Shown here one piece after another: positions 8,692 through 17,091 of a stretch of DNA of 64,000 nucleotides. Every line of letters starts with the position of its first letter. The stretch's first letter is position 1. Origin of the DNA: Hymenobacter crusticola (lineage in GTDB: Bacteria > Bacteroidota > Bacteroidia > Cytophagales > Hymenobacteraceae); the NCBI RefSeq assembly GCF_002154225.1, contig NZ_MTSE01000024.1:1-64000 (forward strand), given 5' to 3'. The notes under the pieces are model-generated. The model had not been told where the DNA came from and did no database searches. It saw only the letters and a program-made list of their open reading frames with translations. A program made the translations under genes and the position numbers.

Positions 8692-9798
8692 CTAGCGAGC
8701 AGCCCGGTATAGGCGCTCCAGCAAGCCGTGCCGGGGCTTATCGCCCGTCAGTTCCCAAAACATAATGCCGCCTAGGCCTTTAGCCCGCGCATAGCGGGTT
8801 TTCAACCGGATGGACTTTGCGTCATCGAAGGAGGCAAACTCCCGCCGGCTTGAACTGTACGCATAGGGGGCCTGAGCTACCGCGTCCCAATACGTGACGA
8901 AGCCTTGCGCCGTGGATAGGCTGTCTGTGAACTCTTGATAGTTGAACGTCTGCTTAAACTTGCCTGCCTGATACAAACCCTGGCCCTGGGGTGAGACGCC
9001 GCTGAACACCCGCGCGTAAAAAGCCGCGCCAATGACAATCTTACCGGGGTCTACCCCAACGGAATCGAGGAATCGCACTCCGCTATCCACCGACAATCTT
9101 TGTTTGGAAGTTGAGTACAAAGGCGTGTGATGACCCGTCGTGGTGCTATAGCCGTTGACCAGGTCGTAGCTCATCAAATTGACGCGATTGACCAGCGGCA
9201 TCACCGCTTGCCATTCCACAGCATGTTGCAGGTAGTCGGGGAAACCGCCGGCGGCGAAACTAATCTCGTAACTGGCGCCCAGCGTGGCACGCAAGGCTTG
9301 TATTAGAAGGGTGAAGTTATGCCGGTCTTCAGGGACAAAGCGGTGACCGGGCGGCCCCTCCACGGCCGGATATTCCCAATCCAGATCGATGCCGTCGGTG
9401 TGGGTGGCCAGCAGCACTTCTTTAACGGAGGCGGCAAACGCGGTGCGGCCTTCCGCCGTAGCGAACACCTGCGAGCAGCTTTCGCACCCACCCCAGCCGC
9501 CTAGCGATAGCAGAACTTTCAACTGCGGGTTCTGCTGCTTGAGCGTGACCAGCGCCGCTACCGTGGCTTGATCTTTCGCATTGTCAAAGGCAAAGGCCGT
9601 ACCCTGCAGATGCAGAAAACTGTAAATAATATGCGTAAGCTGCTGGGTCGGGTATGCCCGAAAGCCGGTGGCGTCGCCCGCATAGTAGGCAATCACGGCC
9701 AGACGGGGTTTCGGGGCGGCGGGGGTATAGCCCGCCGACAGGAAGGCTGTACTTCCGGCGGCGAGTAGCCGCAGGGCCCGGTAGAGAATAGTTCGCAT
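8692..9798 (-). CDS. Secreted GH18 chitinase
   Basis: 368 residues. An N-terminal signal peptide (MRTILYRALRLLAAGSTAFLSAGY) leads into a single GH18 barrel: VIAYYAG strand 1, THIIYSFLHL strand 2, VLLSLGGWGG strand 3, DGIDLDWEYP strand 4 with the DxxDxDxE catalytic motif (Glu142 as acid), NLMSYDL strand 6 and GIMFWELTGD strand 8 (the conserved Trp). Substrate-assisted hydrolysis of beta-1,4-GlcNAc chains is expected, in the periplasm or outside. No carbohydrate-binding module or T9SS tail is attached, so it is a minimal catalytic enzyme. A -7-like element lies 35 bases upstream. Confidence 0.95.
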   Translation of the reverse strand: MRTILYRALRLLAAGSTAFLSAGYTPAAPKPRLAVIAYYAGDATGFRAYPTQQLTHIIYSFLHLQGTAFAFDNAKDQATVAALVTLKQQNPQLKVLLSLGGWGGCESCSQVFATAEGRTAFAASVKEVLLATHTDGIDLDWEYPAVEGPPGHRFVPEDRHNFTLLIQALRATLGASYEISFAAGGFPDYLQHAVEWQAVMPLVNRVNLMSYDLVNGYSTTTGHHTPLYSTSKQRLSVDSGVRFLDSVGVDPGKIVIGAAFYARVFSGVSPQGQGLYQAGKFKQTFNYQEFTDSLSTAQGFVTYWDAVAQAPYAYSSSRREFASFDDAKSIRLKTRYARAKGLGGIMFWELTGDKPRHGLLERLYRAAR

Positions 9799-9832
9799 AG
9801 AAAAGACAGCTACTACAGGCGTTCACGTGCCC

Positions 9833-9840
9833 CAAAAGTA
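9833..9840 (-). promoter_or_regulatory. Putative Bacteroidota -7 element of chitinase gene
   Basis: On the minus strand these bases read TACTTTTG, an exact match to the Bacteroidota TAnnTTTG -7 consensus, 35 bases before the chitinase ATG. No convincing TTTG -33 element stands at the expected distance, so support is partial. Confidence 0.45.
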
Positions 9841-9935
9841 GAAGATTTGTACTGGGAACCGCAGGCAGCAGTTAGGAGCCGAACTAAGTACGCTATTCAA
9901 GGCCCTGCTTAGGGGGTAAGCAAGCGCTGCTCCTG

Positions 9936-10500
9936 CTAGTTTGTCTGCCCCGTATCAACACGCGCCTCCACCGTCTTCTGTACGGCTAGTCGATACGACT
10001 GAGAGTAGATTATACTCGGTGGCCTGCTCAATCCCGTTTATGGTGATACATATCCGTTTTGACGCTGTTATCGTTGGAGGTATCAATGGCAATGATGCGC
10101 GTGCTGGTGCCTACTCGTTGCACGTCATCGGTGCCCACGGGCAGTACCACGATGACTTGCCGTCACCGGCCCGGCACCGTCACATGACTATTGTCCAGGG
10201 TAGAAGCCAAGCCGTTGCTGCCGCAGATGATGTAAAGTTCATTACCCTGATCCACAAGGATACGCCAGTAGTTCTCCAGTCCTACCCAGGTGCGCTGGTT
10301 GTTGGGGCCTGCGGCATGATGTTATTCAGCAGGAACGTAGCCGAGTTATCTTCCACCGAGTTCGTCCGATTCGCGGAGGGGCAGTTCTGTCTGCGGTCAA
10401 AGCCGGAACCCGTGTAGCTGTTTGTGGTCACGCGGTACCAGCCGGCAGGCAGTGTATTATGGTCAGACATAAGATGCGGGGTTTGCTCCATGTTAATCAC
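9936..10500 (-). pseudogene. Decayed DNA/RNA non-specific endonuclease
   Basis: Reading the minus strand with frame changes gives TLPAGWYRVTTNSYTGSGFD, NCPSANRTNS, ATFLLNNIMPQAP, then in another frame RTWVGLENYWRILVDQGNEL, YIICGSNG, DNSHVTVP, a TGA, QVIVVLPVGTDDV, STRIIAIDTSND and finally EARVDTGQTN with a TAG at 9936. This follows the NUC (Serratia-nuclease-like, bba-metal) family in order. The catalytic DRGH is DRRQ here, so the general-base His is lost. The frame breaks near 10290, stops at the TGA after VTVPGR, and breaks again near 10035. The N-terminus is absent. It is inactive beyond doubt. Confidence 0.85.
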
Positions 10501-10862
10501 GGACTTCCTCGCACGGGTTGCTTTTTGGATAGGTAAAATACGAGAATGAAGATTAGGGTTAAGTCTGCCTCAAACGTAGTATGTAAGGGACAGAACGCAG
10601 ATAGGTACCGCGCTATAGACTCTTCCTCACTGCCCCTAAAATTCTGTTTGAGTAAGCCCGGAAAAGAGCTTGGGGTTCACGTTTACGAAACGCATCCCAC
10701 TTGCCCGGTTCCTAAACTTTGAATCTAGACGAGTTTCGTAAACTCTGCAATGACCTACTAACACCTGATGCTGGGCAGCAGCCAGGTGTTCATCGAAACG
10801 AGGGGTTCAGCAGAAGGGGCAGGACGGAACACGACTGAACCACCGTCGCACTACCTTGCTGT
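10501..10862. other. Intergenic between two pseudogenes
   Basis: No gene. It holds the inverted repeat at 10681-10743. A frame that could extend the downstream hydrolase upstream to 10768 has no signal-peptide character and is not accepted. Confidence 0.5.
10681..10743. repeat. 11-bp inverted repeat, arms 41 bases apart
   Basis: gtttacgaaac at 10681-10691 is the exact reverse complement of gtttcgtaaac at 10733-10743. The spacing is too long for a simple terminator; the arms could be the ends of a tiny degenerate element or paired operator half-sites. Confidence 0.55.
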
Positions 10863-12384
10863 ATGCAAAAACCGCTATTTTTTTATAAAAAGTATTTTAA
10901 CGTTTGGTGCCAGCTGGCTGCTGGTTCAGACGCCGGCCAATGGCAGCCGCGCAGCCAAAATAGCGGCGGCGGCCTTCCCGGTGCTGGACAAAATTTACGC
11001 TGACTTTGCGGCCCAGCGCCACGTACCGGGCTTGGCCTACGGCCTCATCGTGGACGGGCAGCTGGTGCACGCCGGGGCCGTGGGCTACACCGACGTGGCC
11101 GCCCGCACCGCCGCGACGCCCCAGTCGGTGTTTCGCATCGCCAGCATGACCAAGAGCTTCGTGGCTCTGGCCGTGCTGCGCCTGCGCGACGAAAGCCGCC
11201 TGCGCCTCGACGACCCAGCCGAAAACTACCTGACCGTGCTGAAAAAAGCACCCCATTCCCCCTCCGACACGCCGCCCTTCACCATTCGCCAGCTGCTAAG
11301 CCACAGCGCGGGCCTGCCCGAAGACAACCCCTGGGGCGACCGCCAGATGGGCCGCTCCAACGCCGAGTTGAGCGCGCTGGTCGGCCGGAGCCTGAGCGTT
11401 TCGAACGCGCCCGGCGTGGGCTTCGAGTACAGCAACCTGGGCTACGCGCTGCTGGGCCGCCTCGTCACGCGGCTGTCAGGCCAGCCGGTGCAGGCCTACA
11501 TCAGCGAAAAAATTCTGCGTCCACTGGGTATGAGCCACACCACCTAGGACTACCAGCAGGTGCCCCCCGCCCGCCTGGCCCACGACTACGGGGCGTCCAC
11601 CGCCGCGGGCCCGCCGCTACTGCCCCGGGGCAAGTCGTTCGCGGCACTGAGCGGGCTGCTCACCTCGGTCGAAGATTTTGCCAAGTACCTGGCGTTTCAG
11701 GCCGATGCCGCCCCGCGCCCCGGTCCCGCCCCTGGGCCTGTGCGCCGCAGCTCGCGGCGCGAAATGCAGCAGTCCTGGACCTTCGATGCCCTCATCAGCA
11801 ACTGCCGCCGACCCAACGGCTAGGCGTGCCCAATTAGCATTTCGTACGGCTATGGCCTGAGTGTCTCGCACAATTGCGCAGGGCACCGCTTCATCAGCCA
11901 CAGCGGCGGGCGGCCTGGCTTCGGCTCACACTGGCTCCTGCTGCCCGAATACGGCATCGTCGTGGTGGTCTTTGTCAACCAAACCTACACCGCGCCCAAT
12001 TACGCCAACTATAGCGCCCTGGATACGCTGCTCACGCTGGCCGGGCTGCGGCCGCGCGCCGTGCCCCCCTCAGCCATCTTAGTCCAACGCAAAGCCGAAG
12101 TGGCCGCCCTGCTGCCCGATTTCAACACGCCGGCCCACAACCCGCTGTTCGCCGAAAACTTCTTCCTCGATGAAGCCTTGGCCACGCAGCGCAAGGCGAC
12201 CCAAGCCCTGCTGACGCAGGCCGGTCCCATCCGTAGCGTCGGCGCATTGGAGCCGGAGAACCAGCTGCGCGGCCGCTTCCGGTTGCTGGGCGAGCGGGCT
12301 GCGGTAGAGGTTTTCTTCACCCTGAACCCTGAAACCCCGGCGCGAGTGCAGCAGCTTGAGTTGACGCTAGTGCCTACGCCCTGA
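10863..12384 (+). pseudogene. Serine hydrolase (class C beta-lactamase/DD-peptidase fold), broken
   Basis: The best start is the ATG at 10863 (MQKPLFF); removing one T from the seven-T run 10878-10884 joins it to KSILTFGASWLLVQTP, a complete signal peptide. The main frame then shows IASMTKSFVAL (SxxK), FEYSNLGYALLG (YxN) and FISHSGGRPGF (HxGG), all in order for the beta-lactamase/penicillin-binding family. The same frame contains TAG at 11545-11547 and TAG at 11821-11823, after which it continues without a shift to 12384. So there are three lesions, one frameshift and two nonsense, in an otherwise well kept gene; the product before the first TAG would lack the HxGG motif. Decay looks recent. 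Confidence 0.85.
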
Positions 12385-12680
12385 ACCCGTCCCCTGGTGA
12401 GGGCTGAAGAAGCATCCGCTGTGAAAACGAGAACAAAGAATAATTTTTGGGAGCCGAAGTAGTTTACGAAAACGGTGGTTTAAGCCTCCACCGACTTTCG
12501 GATAGGGTTTGAGAATAGCACTAATGCGGTCCGATAAGTAAGCATTATGTAAATGACTGATTCCAACTTCTTGCCAGAAGTCACACATATGCATGTCACA
12601 CCAGATCGGACTATGTCCTTTTTACTTAAGACCACAATCGTGTACTATTGAGCCATTCTATCATTTCTTATCCTCCTTGC
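12385..12680. other. Intergenic, AT-richer, no gene supported
   Basis: Presumably contains the promoter of the lipoprotein gene at 12681; I cannot place a confident -7/-33 pair. Confidence 0.4.
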
Positions 12681-13433
12681 ATGCTGCAAAGAATACAGGT
12701 ATTGACGCTAGCCTTCGTCGTTGTGGGCAGTAGTTTGACGAGTTGTAGCGATCAAGAAGTAGTCTCGCCTACTTTAAAGACCACCGCTTCGCACAATCAG
12801 TTAGCGCCCCCGGATGACCCGCCGGTCGTGTGCAATGGCAATTGCCCCCCGCAGCCAACCGATTACCGTCCCATCTTTGTGACGTCAGAGGGGTCGTATC
12901 CATTCAACGGCTCAGGCGCTTATAATGGTGCGGACAACCCCAATGGCTATATCTTAGACATTAAAGCCATCGTCGGTGATTATCCCTACAACCATATTCA
13001 GGGGCCACTCCCCTTGGATGGCTACACGCTATTACCCATCAACCTCAACAGTGGCAATAACGGCAAGTATATCTACTTGATTTTTACGCGTATTCCCGCC
13101 TCCGTGCGGCATGTGCCGACCAGCACCAGTGCCACGGAGGCGCCGGTTCGCTTGATCGAAGTATCGCGGTTATACAACTTTATGTCAACCTCTACCCTGC
13201 TGCTGGAGGGGAAACTCAATAAGGCTGTCGATCTGAATGATGGGACAAACGATCCGGGCATAGGTGCTGCCTTGAATCGAGTACCCAGCACGGGAACGCC
13301 GATTGAACTGGGGGTCTATTATAGCCAAGCTGGTCAGACAGCGACTGCGCCCGCTGGGTGGCAACTACTTCCCACGAATGCGAATGAAGCAACGGGTGGT
13401 GATTGGATCTATATCTGCTACAAACACCGCTAA
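12681..13433 (+). CDS. Lipoprotein with MABP-like beta-prism repeats
   Basis: 250 residues from the ATG at 12681, chosen because it places a lipobox (SLTSC, Cys22) after a good hydrophobic core. A low-complexity linker contains PPDDPP and CNGNCPP. The rest shows a repeated pattern: GYTLLPINLNSGNNGKYIYL and a C-terminal GWQLLPTNANEATGGDWIYI, matching the signature of MABP/beta-prism repeats (G.......DLN.G..G.YIYLCY). Such domains bind acidic membranes in eukaryotic MVB12 and occur in bacterial toxin-like or surface proteins. Role here unknown; the assignment rests on pattern only. Confidence 0.7.
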   Translation: MLQRIQVLTLAFVVVGSSLTSCSDQEVVSPTLKTTASHNQLAPPDDPPVVCNGNCPPQPTDYRPIFVTSEGSYPFNGSGAYNGADNPNGYILDIKAIVGDYPYNHIQGPLPLDGYTLLPINLNSGNNGKYIYLIFTRIPASVRHVPTSTSATEAPVRLIEVSRLYNFMSTSTLLLEGKLNKAVDLNDGTNDPGIGAALNRVPSTGTPIELGVYYSQAGQTATAPAGWQLLPTNANEATGGDWIYICYKHR

Positions 13434-14022
13434 GCCGCCTCTCTCCCAATGCTCCGTGATTCGATGAGTTACGGAGCTAGGGCCGCTAGTAGGGGTTGCT
13501 GGCCGTGGTCAAATGTTCGGGTCAGATAGCACATAACACCAATGCGTAGGGAAAGGAAAGCGGTAAAATGCTGCCTTGGTGACTAGGCGTTGCTGATTCC
13601 GTCGTTTGCTTTGTGTATGAGCGGATGGCCGCTCGTAAGCGCGGCTGGGAAACGCCCGTTTGGTAGTACTACCTGTTTGTTCAGCCATCACTTAAAATGG
13701 CTGAATATAACAAGATTGGCTGTTGCAAAAGCCGACATCCACTTAGGCAGGCTTTAGAAGGAAGCTACTTTGAGCGATCTAATAAACAGGGGGCCTTGCT
13801 CGCTTTTCGACTGTTGCAACAGCTACAATTAATACCGAACTGGTCTCGGAAAATAGATTCCGCTTCTACTTATTCCTCGTGTTGATCTAGTACTTTTCTC
13901 GTCCTACTCGTGCACCAACTCGCTTGTGCGCCAACGGCAGGTAAGGGGTCGGCGAAGGCTATATGGCTACTCTTCTGTTCCACACCTTGGATCATGCTCG
14001 GTTATAATCAATCGCTTCTGCC
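13434..14022. other. Intergenic, contains MITE-like element
   Basis: No protein gene supported. The 111-bp element at 13716-13826 is described separately. A 60-residue minus-strand frame (13509-13691) has no family signal. Confidence 0.45.
13716..13826. mobile_element. Degenerate MITE-like element, 111 bp
   Basis: Starts ttggctgttgcaaaag and ends tgttgcaacagctac, an imperfect terminal inverted repeat of the same type as the elements at 22355, 23661, 54060 and 61573. Internal pieces (cacttaggcaggctttagaa, tttgagcgatct) align with ttacttaggagagcttttgaa and tttgaccgttca of the 23661 copy. No coding capacity. Confidence 0.6.
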
Positions 14023-14250
14023 ATGAAAATACTTTTCTGGGTGGGGGTGGTGTCCCTAGTAGCCCTGCTCCTGTCTTCCTTACTGCTACGCCAAGCCGCC
14101 ACTCCGGCCGGCTATGCCTCGCCCACCTATGCTTGGCTCCTCGGCTACGCGATGGTGTTCTCCTTGATTGCTTTGGTTGGCGCCCTGCTGCTCGGGGCGG
14201 CGCGGGCGATCTACTCTGCCTTTCGGAGCAACGAGGAGGAAGTAGGCTAA
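14023..14250 (+). CDS. Small two-TM membrane protein
   Basis: 75 residues, ATG start. TM helices at about 5-23 (ILFWVGVVSLVALLLSSLLL) and 39-63 (LLGYAMVFSLIALVGALLLG), then a short charged tail SAFRSNEEEVG. No known family. Clear membrane-protein composition and an intact frame make it a plausible gene. Confidence 0.55.
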   Translation: MKILFWVGVVSLVALLLSSLLLRQAATPAGYASPTYAWLLGYAMVFSLIALVGALLLGAARAIYSAFRSNEEEVG

Positions 14251-14601
14251 CCCACCGCGACACTACTGCCTATCTTTCGTGAAGTGCTCCGCTAGAAACA
14301 CGCTTGCATTATACTATCCCCCAAACGCCTCCTAGCCGTAGGGTATTGACCTACTGAGGGGCGTGTAGCCTTACTTCAATATTCTACTATAAAGTGTTGT
14401 TCGTCTGAGAGGCTGCTCGCAGGCAAGCAGCGGCAGCAGTACCGCAAAACGCCTATCAAGGAGAAGATTTTGTACGAAATTATTCGTATATAGCACTTAC
14501 TTGTGCTGCTTCCTTCTCGCTCGTTTCCTAGGATAGGGGGTGAAGAGGGAGGCAGACGTGGTTTGTTTTGCGTTCTAATTCGTACCTCTTATTTGCTACT
14601 G
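14251..14601. other. Intergenic, no gene supported
   Basis: No repeat, RNA or gene recognised. The hydrolase frame extends back to 14503 but those residues lack signal-peptide character. Confidence 0.4.
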
Positions 14602-15438
14602 ATGCCTCTGTTTCGTGTCCTCTGCCTCTTCGTGTTGCTACTGGTTGCTACCCGTAGTTGGGCCAGCAAACCCCTGCCCGAGTGGATTGCCACGCCCGAT
14701 GCGATGGGCTTGGCCTATCACTCCTTGACGCTACGCACGCCTGATCACACTACCTTGGCGGCTTGGCTGGTGGCGCCAACGCCTGGCAGTGTGGCCCAGC
14801 ATACGACCTTGGTGCTGGCTGGCAATGACTACGGCAACATGTCCTATCAGCTCTACCAAGCCAGCGCTTTGGCCCAAGCCGGCTACCAGGTGCTGCTCTT
14901 CGACTATCGTGGCTTTGGTCATAGTAGTGCCTTTGCCATCGACCGCAACCAGCTCTATTACCCGGAGTTTGTCACCGACCTGCGCACCGCCGTGCGCGTC
15001 ATGCGGAAGCACTTTCCTCGTGAGCGTGTGGGCATCATCGGCTACTCCATGGGCACGATTCTAGGCAGCATGGTAGCGGCCACTACGCGGCTGGATTGTT
15101 TGATCACCGACAGCTACTTAGGGAATCTGTCTGCGCTGGTTGCTCACCAGCTCGCCACGACCCAGCGGGTGATCACCTTGCCCCCGGCTGCCGCACAGTA
15201 TACGCGCGTTGCCCCGCGCGTGCACTGTCCTTGGCTGCTAATTGCCGGTAGCCAAGACACGCAGGCGCCCCTGGCGGACTCCATGGCCGTGGCGCAAGCG
15301 GCTCACCCCCGGCAGCACCGGCAGCTACTCACCGTCGCCTGTGGCCACCTAGGCGCCATGGAGAAGCTCACCGAGCAGGAGTATGGCGACGCGTACACCC
15401 GCGCCATCACCCAGTTCCTCCTGGCTGCTCGCCCCTGA
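14602..15438 (+). CDS. Secreted alpha/beta hydrolase
   Basis: 278 residues from the ATG at 14602, which begins a signal peptide (MPLFRVLCLFVLLLVATRSW, cut near AS). The fold is visible: oxyanion region LVLAGNDYGN, DYRGFGHS, nucleophile elbow GYSMG (Ser149), acid in GSQDTQAPLADS and His in VACGHLGAME. It resembles the BAAT/prolyl-peptidase-like group of alpha/beta hydrolases without added domains. The substrate is unknown; a periplasmic esterase or acyl-transfer activity is plausible. Confidence 0.88.
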   Translation: MPLFRVLCLFVLLLVATRSWASKPLPEWIATPDAMGLAYHSLTLRTPDHTTLAAWLVAPTPGSVAQHTTLVLAGNDYGNMSYQLYQASALAQAGYQVLLFDYRGFGHSSAFAIDRNQLYYPEFVTDLRTAVRVMRKHFPRERVGIIGYSMGTILGSMVAATTRLDCLITDSYLGNLSALVAHQLATTQRVITLPPAAAQYTRVAPRVHCPWLLIAGSQDTQAPLADSMAVAQAAHPRQHRQLLTVACGHLGAMEKLTEQEYGDAYTRAITQFLLAARP

Positions 15439-15630
15439 GTATCGAGGCAGAGGCATACTACCACCAGGCGAACGAACAAGCACCAACGGACTTTGACCTT
15501 TTACGAACAGTCCTCATAAAGGGGCCAAGCTTCCACGTCGCTTTCTTCCGTGTACCGGTGGCGAGTAGGGGTCTCCTGCGGCACGCTTCCTGCCATACGC
15601 CGCCCTCCCCTGCCGGGGAAGCCGCTACTC

Positions 15631-15722
15631 CTAGACCATGTAAAATTCCCAGGCGATGCGGTCCGGGCCCTTAAAGGCCACGTACTTCATCGGCCCCATC
15701 GTGTCTATTTTGACGCCTGTGC
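15631..15722 (-). pseudogene. C-terminal scrap of a VOC/glyoxalase-family protein
   Basis: On the minus strand the last 26 codons read TGVKIDTMGPMKYVAFKGPD then RIAWEFYMV and TAG at 15631, the standard end of VOC (glyoxalase/bleomycin-resistance) proteins, where the Glu in WEFY is a metal ligand. Upstream of about 15722 the match stops at once, and the plus strand from there encodes part of an unrelated protein, so this is a rearrangement junction. Confidence 0.65.
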
Positions 15723-15940
15723 ATCAGCACTTCATCTTTCAGCCAGGCGGGCGCGCTAGCTTTCGTGCAACCAGAGGAAGTACGGTAATGAAAGATAGTC
15801 CGCTGGGGTGGCGACTGGTCGGCGACTCGCTCTTTTTGCAGCCGGGTCCTGTGCTGCTGGAAGCGGAGGGAGAGACGCAACGAATCGAGCGCGAGCCCCT
15901 CAAGCACGCCGTCTTAAAAGTCGCTGGGGGTATCGACTGA
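15720..15940 (+). pseudogene. 3' fragment of an unknown secreted/lipocalin-like protein
   Basis: The plus-strand frame reads HQHFIFQPGGRASFRATRGS then GWRLVGDSLFLQPGPVLLEA and ends VLKVAGGID with TGA at 15938-15940. The pattern of small beta hairpins (F.F..GG....., WRL.GDSL.L) is that of small beta-barrel proteins. The 5' part is replaced by the glyoxalase tail, so it is probably a truncated gene; an ATG at 15788 (MKDSPLGWRL) could still give a short product. Family not identified. Confidence 0.4.
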
Positions 15941-16500
15941 TGCGTAAACAGGAGTAGATGCTGTTATAAGAGATCAAATAAGGGTCGTACCAGGAAGGGA
16001 GGCCCTTAGTCGTGCACAATTGCTTAGTTCGCTTCTCCCTCTAAAGCAGCACAGGTGCGCGCCGCGATTGTTTCGTCAACGTTCATTCAGAAATGCTTGC
16101 AGAGGGTACCCGTAAAGGGCTAGGCCCTCAGACGTAGCGGCTCAGGTGTTCTATCACCGGGAGAACGTACAGGACGGCTAGCACTCCTGCAGCGGCGTGC
16201 GCCATGAGAACTAGGTACGCAATGGACATTACAGGCAGCGTTGTCGAACCGCTTGTGAGGACCGGGTAGTGTCTGCTCTGGGACCCACGGGTGGCGTTGC
16301 ATAGGATTACTACCGGTCGCGTGGTAGGATGCAGGCCGAAGCGGCACAAAAGGCGAATGTGTCGTCATAAGCCGCAAACTCGTTTTCGACTCAGGTAGCA
16401 GAGGGGGAAGCCGAAGCCCTTTGTACCTGCGGGGCGACTAGTTCATTGGTTGGATGTTTCACCCAATGCATCTGCCAAACGGCAGCCTAGGCCTGAGAGG
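15941..16500. other. Intergenic; possible small membrane-protein remnant on minus strand
   Basis: The minus-strand frame ending at 16128 includes MSIAYLVLMAHAAAGVLAVL followed by YVLPVIEHLSRYV, one convincing hydrophobic segment, but the residues before it look out of frame and no start is convincing. I treat it as a likely fragment, not a gene. Confidence 0.35.
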
Positions 16501-17091
16501 CTACCCTAGAATCTGATAGCCAATTGGCTTGAAGGCATAGTTGTTGGACATCTCCGCCGAGCACGCCGTCATGCCAATCAGTAAGTCCGTTTTCGCTTCC
16601 AGCACCACATAGTCGCCTGCTTTACTTTTGGGGGGCAGTACGGCTATTTTCCCAGTTTCTCCATCCACGGTCACATGCATAAAGATGTTGAAGCAGATCG
16701 GGATGGCATCAGGGCTAATACCATAGGCGTGCAGGGCCTCGCATAGGTTCCCGAAGCACCCCCGGTGCGGATGGGTATGGCCATAGATGATGCGGAACGT
16801 ATCGGCACTGCAGGGCGTAAGCAGAAAATCGTGGCGGCCGACGGTATCTTCCACCAGTTCAAACAGAATGTTGCTGCGGTTAGAATAGAACGGGTGCCCT
16901 GTGGTGAGGAAGATTGTCTCGGCGTAGTCAATAGTTCGGCCTGAGGAAAGGTACTCGGCGGTGTCAGCTAGGTTGTAGCAGACGAAATCGGAAACCTGCT
17001 CGCCCTCCACGTCCACTACTTTTAGGTGTTGGCCTTTGCGCAACACAAAGGCGGTGCCGCTACGCGGCGGAATGATGGTCAACTGCTCCAT
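16501..17091 (-). CDS. DUF1989 (urea carboxylase-associated) family protein
   Basis: 196 residues from the ATG at 17091; a GTG two codons earlier is possible. The family hallmarks are visible: GTAFVLRKGQHLKVVDVEGE, QVSDFVCYN, then RTIDYAE, LLTPCSADTF, the cluster CFGNLCEAL, and PICFNIFMHV with the metal-site-like Cys/His/Glu pattern. Characterised relatives act around urea or nitrogen metabolism (urea carboxylase-associated proteins). The gene overlaps the 3' end of the upstream GntA-like gene by 32 bases, implying coupled translation and a joint role. Confidence 0.88.
   Translation of the reverse strand: MEQLTIIPPRSGTAFVLRKGQHLKVVDVEGEQVSDFVCYNLADTAEYLSSGRTIDYAETIFLTTGHPFYSNRSNILFELVEDTVGRHDFLLTPCSADTFRIIYGHTHPHRGCFGNLCEALHAYGISPDAIPICFNIFMHVTVDGETGKIAVLPPKSKAGDYVVLEAKTDLLIGMTACSAEMSNNYAFKPIGYQILG

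Noticed and set aside
9941..10417. 158-residue plus-strand frame as a gene
   Set aside because: It is the antisense of a recognisable endonuclease remnant on the minus strand.
11545..11823. Amber codons read as an amino acid (stop-codon recoding)
   Set aside because: Several sound genes in the window end in TAG (for example those ending at 43169, 52923 and 53822), the same hydrolase also has a frameshift, and other pseudogenes carry TGA and TAA, so simple decay fits better.
16128..16349. 73-residue minus-strand membrane protein
   Set aside because: Only the last 33 residues look like protein; the start half appears out of frame and no start codon is convincing.
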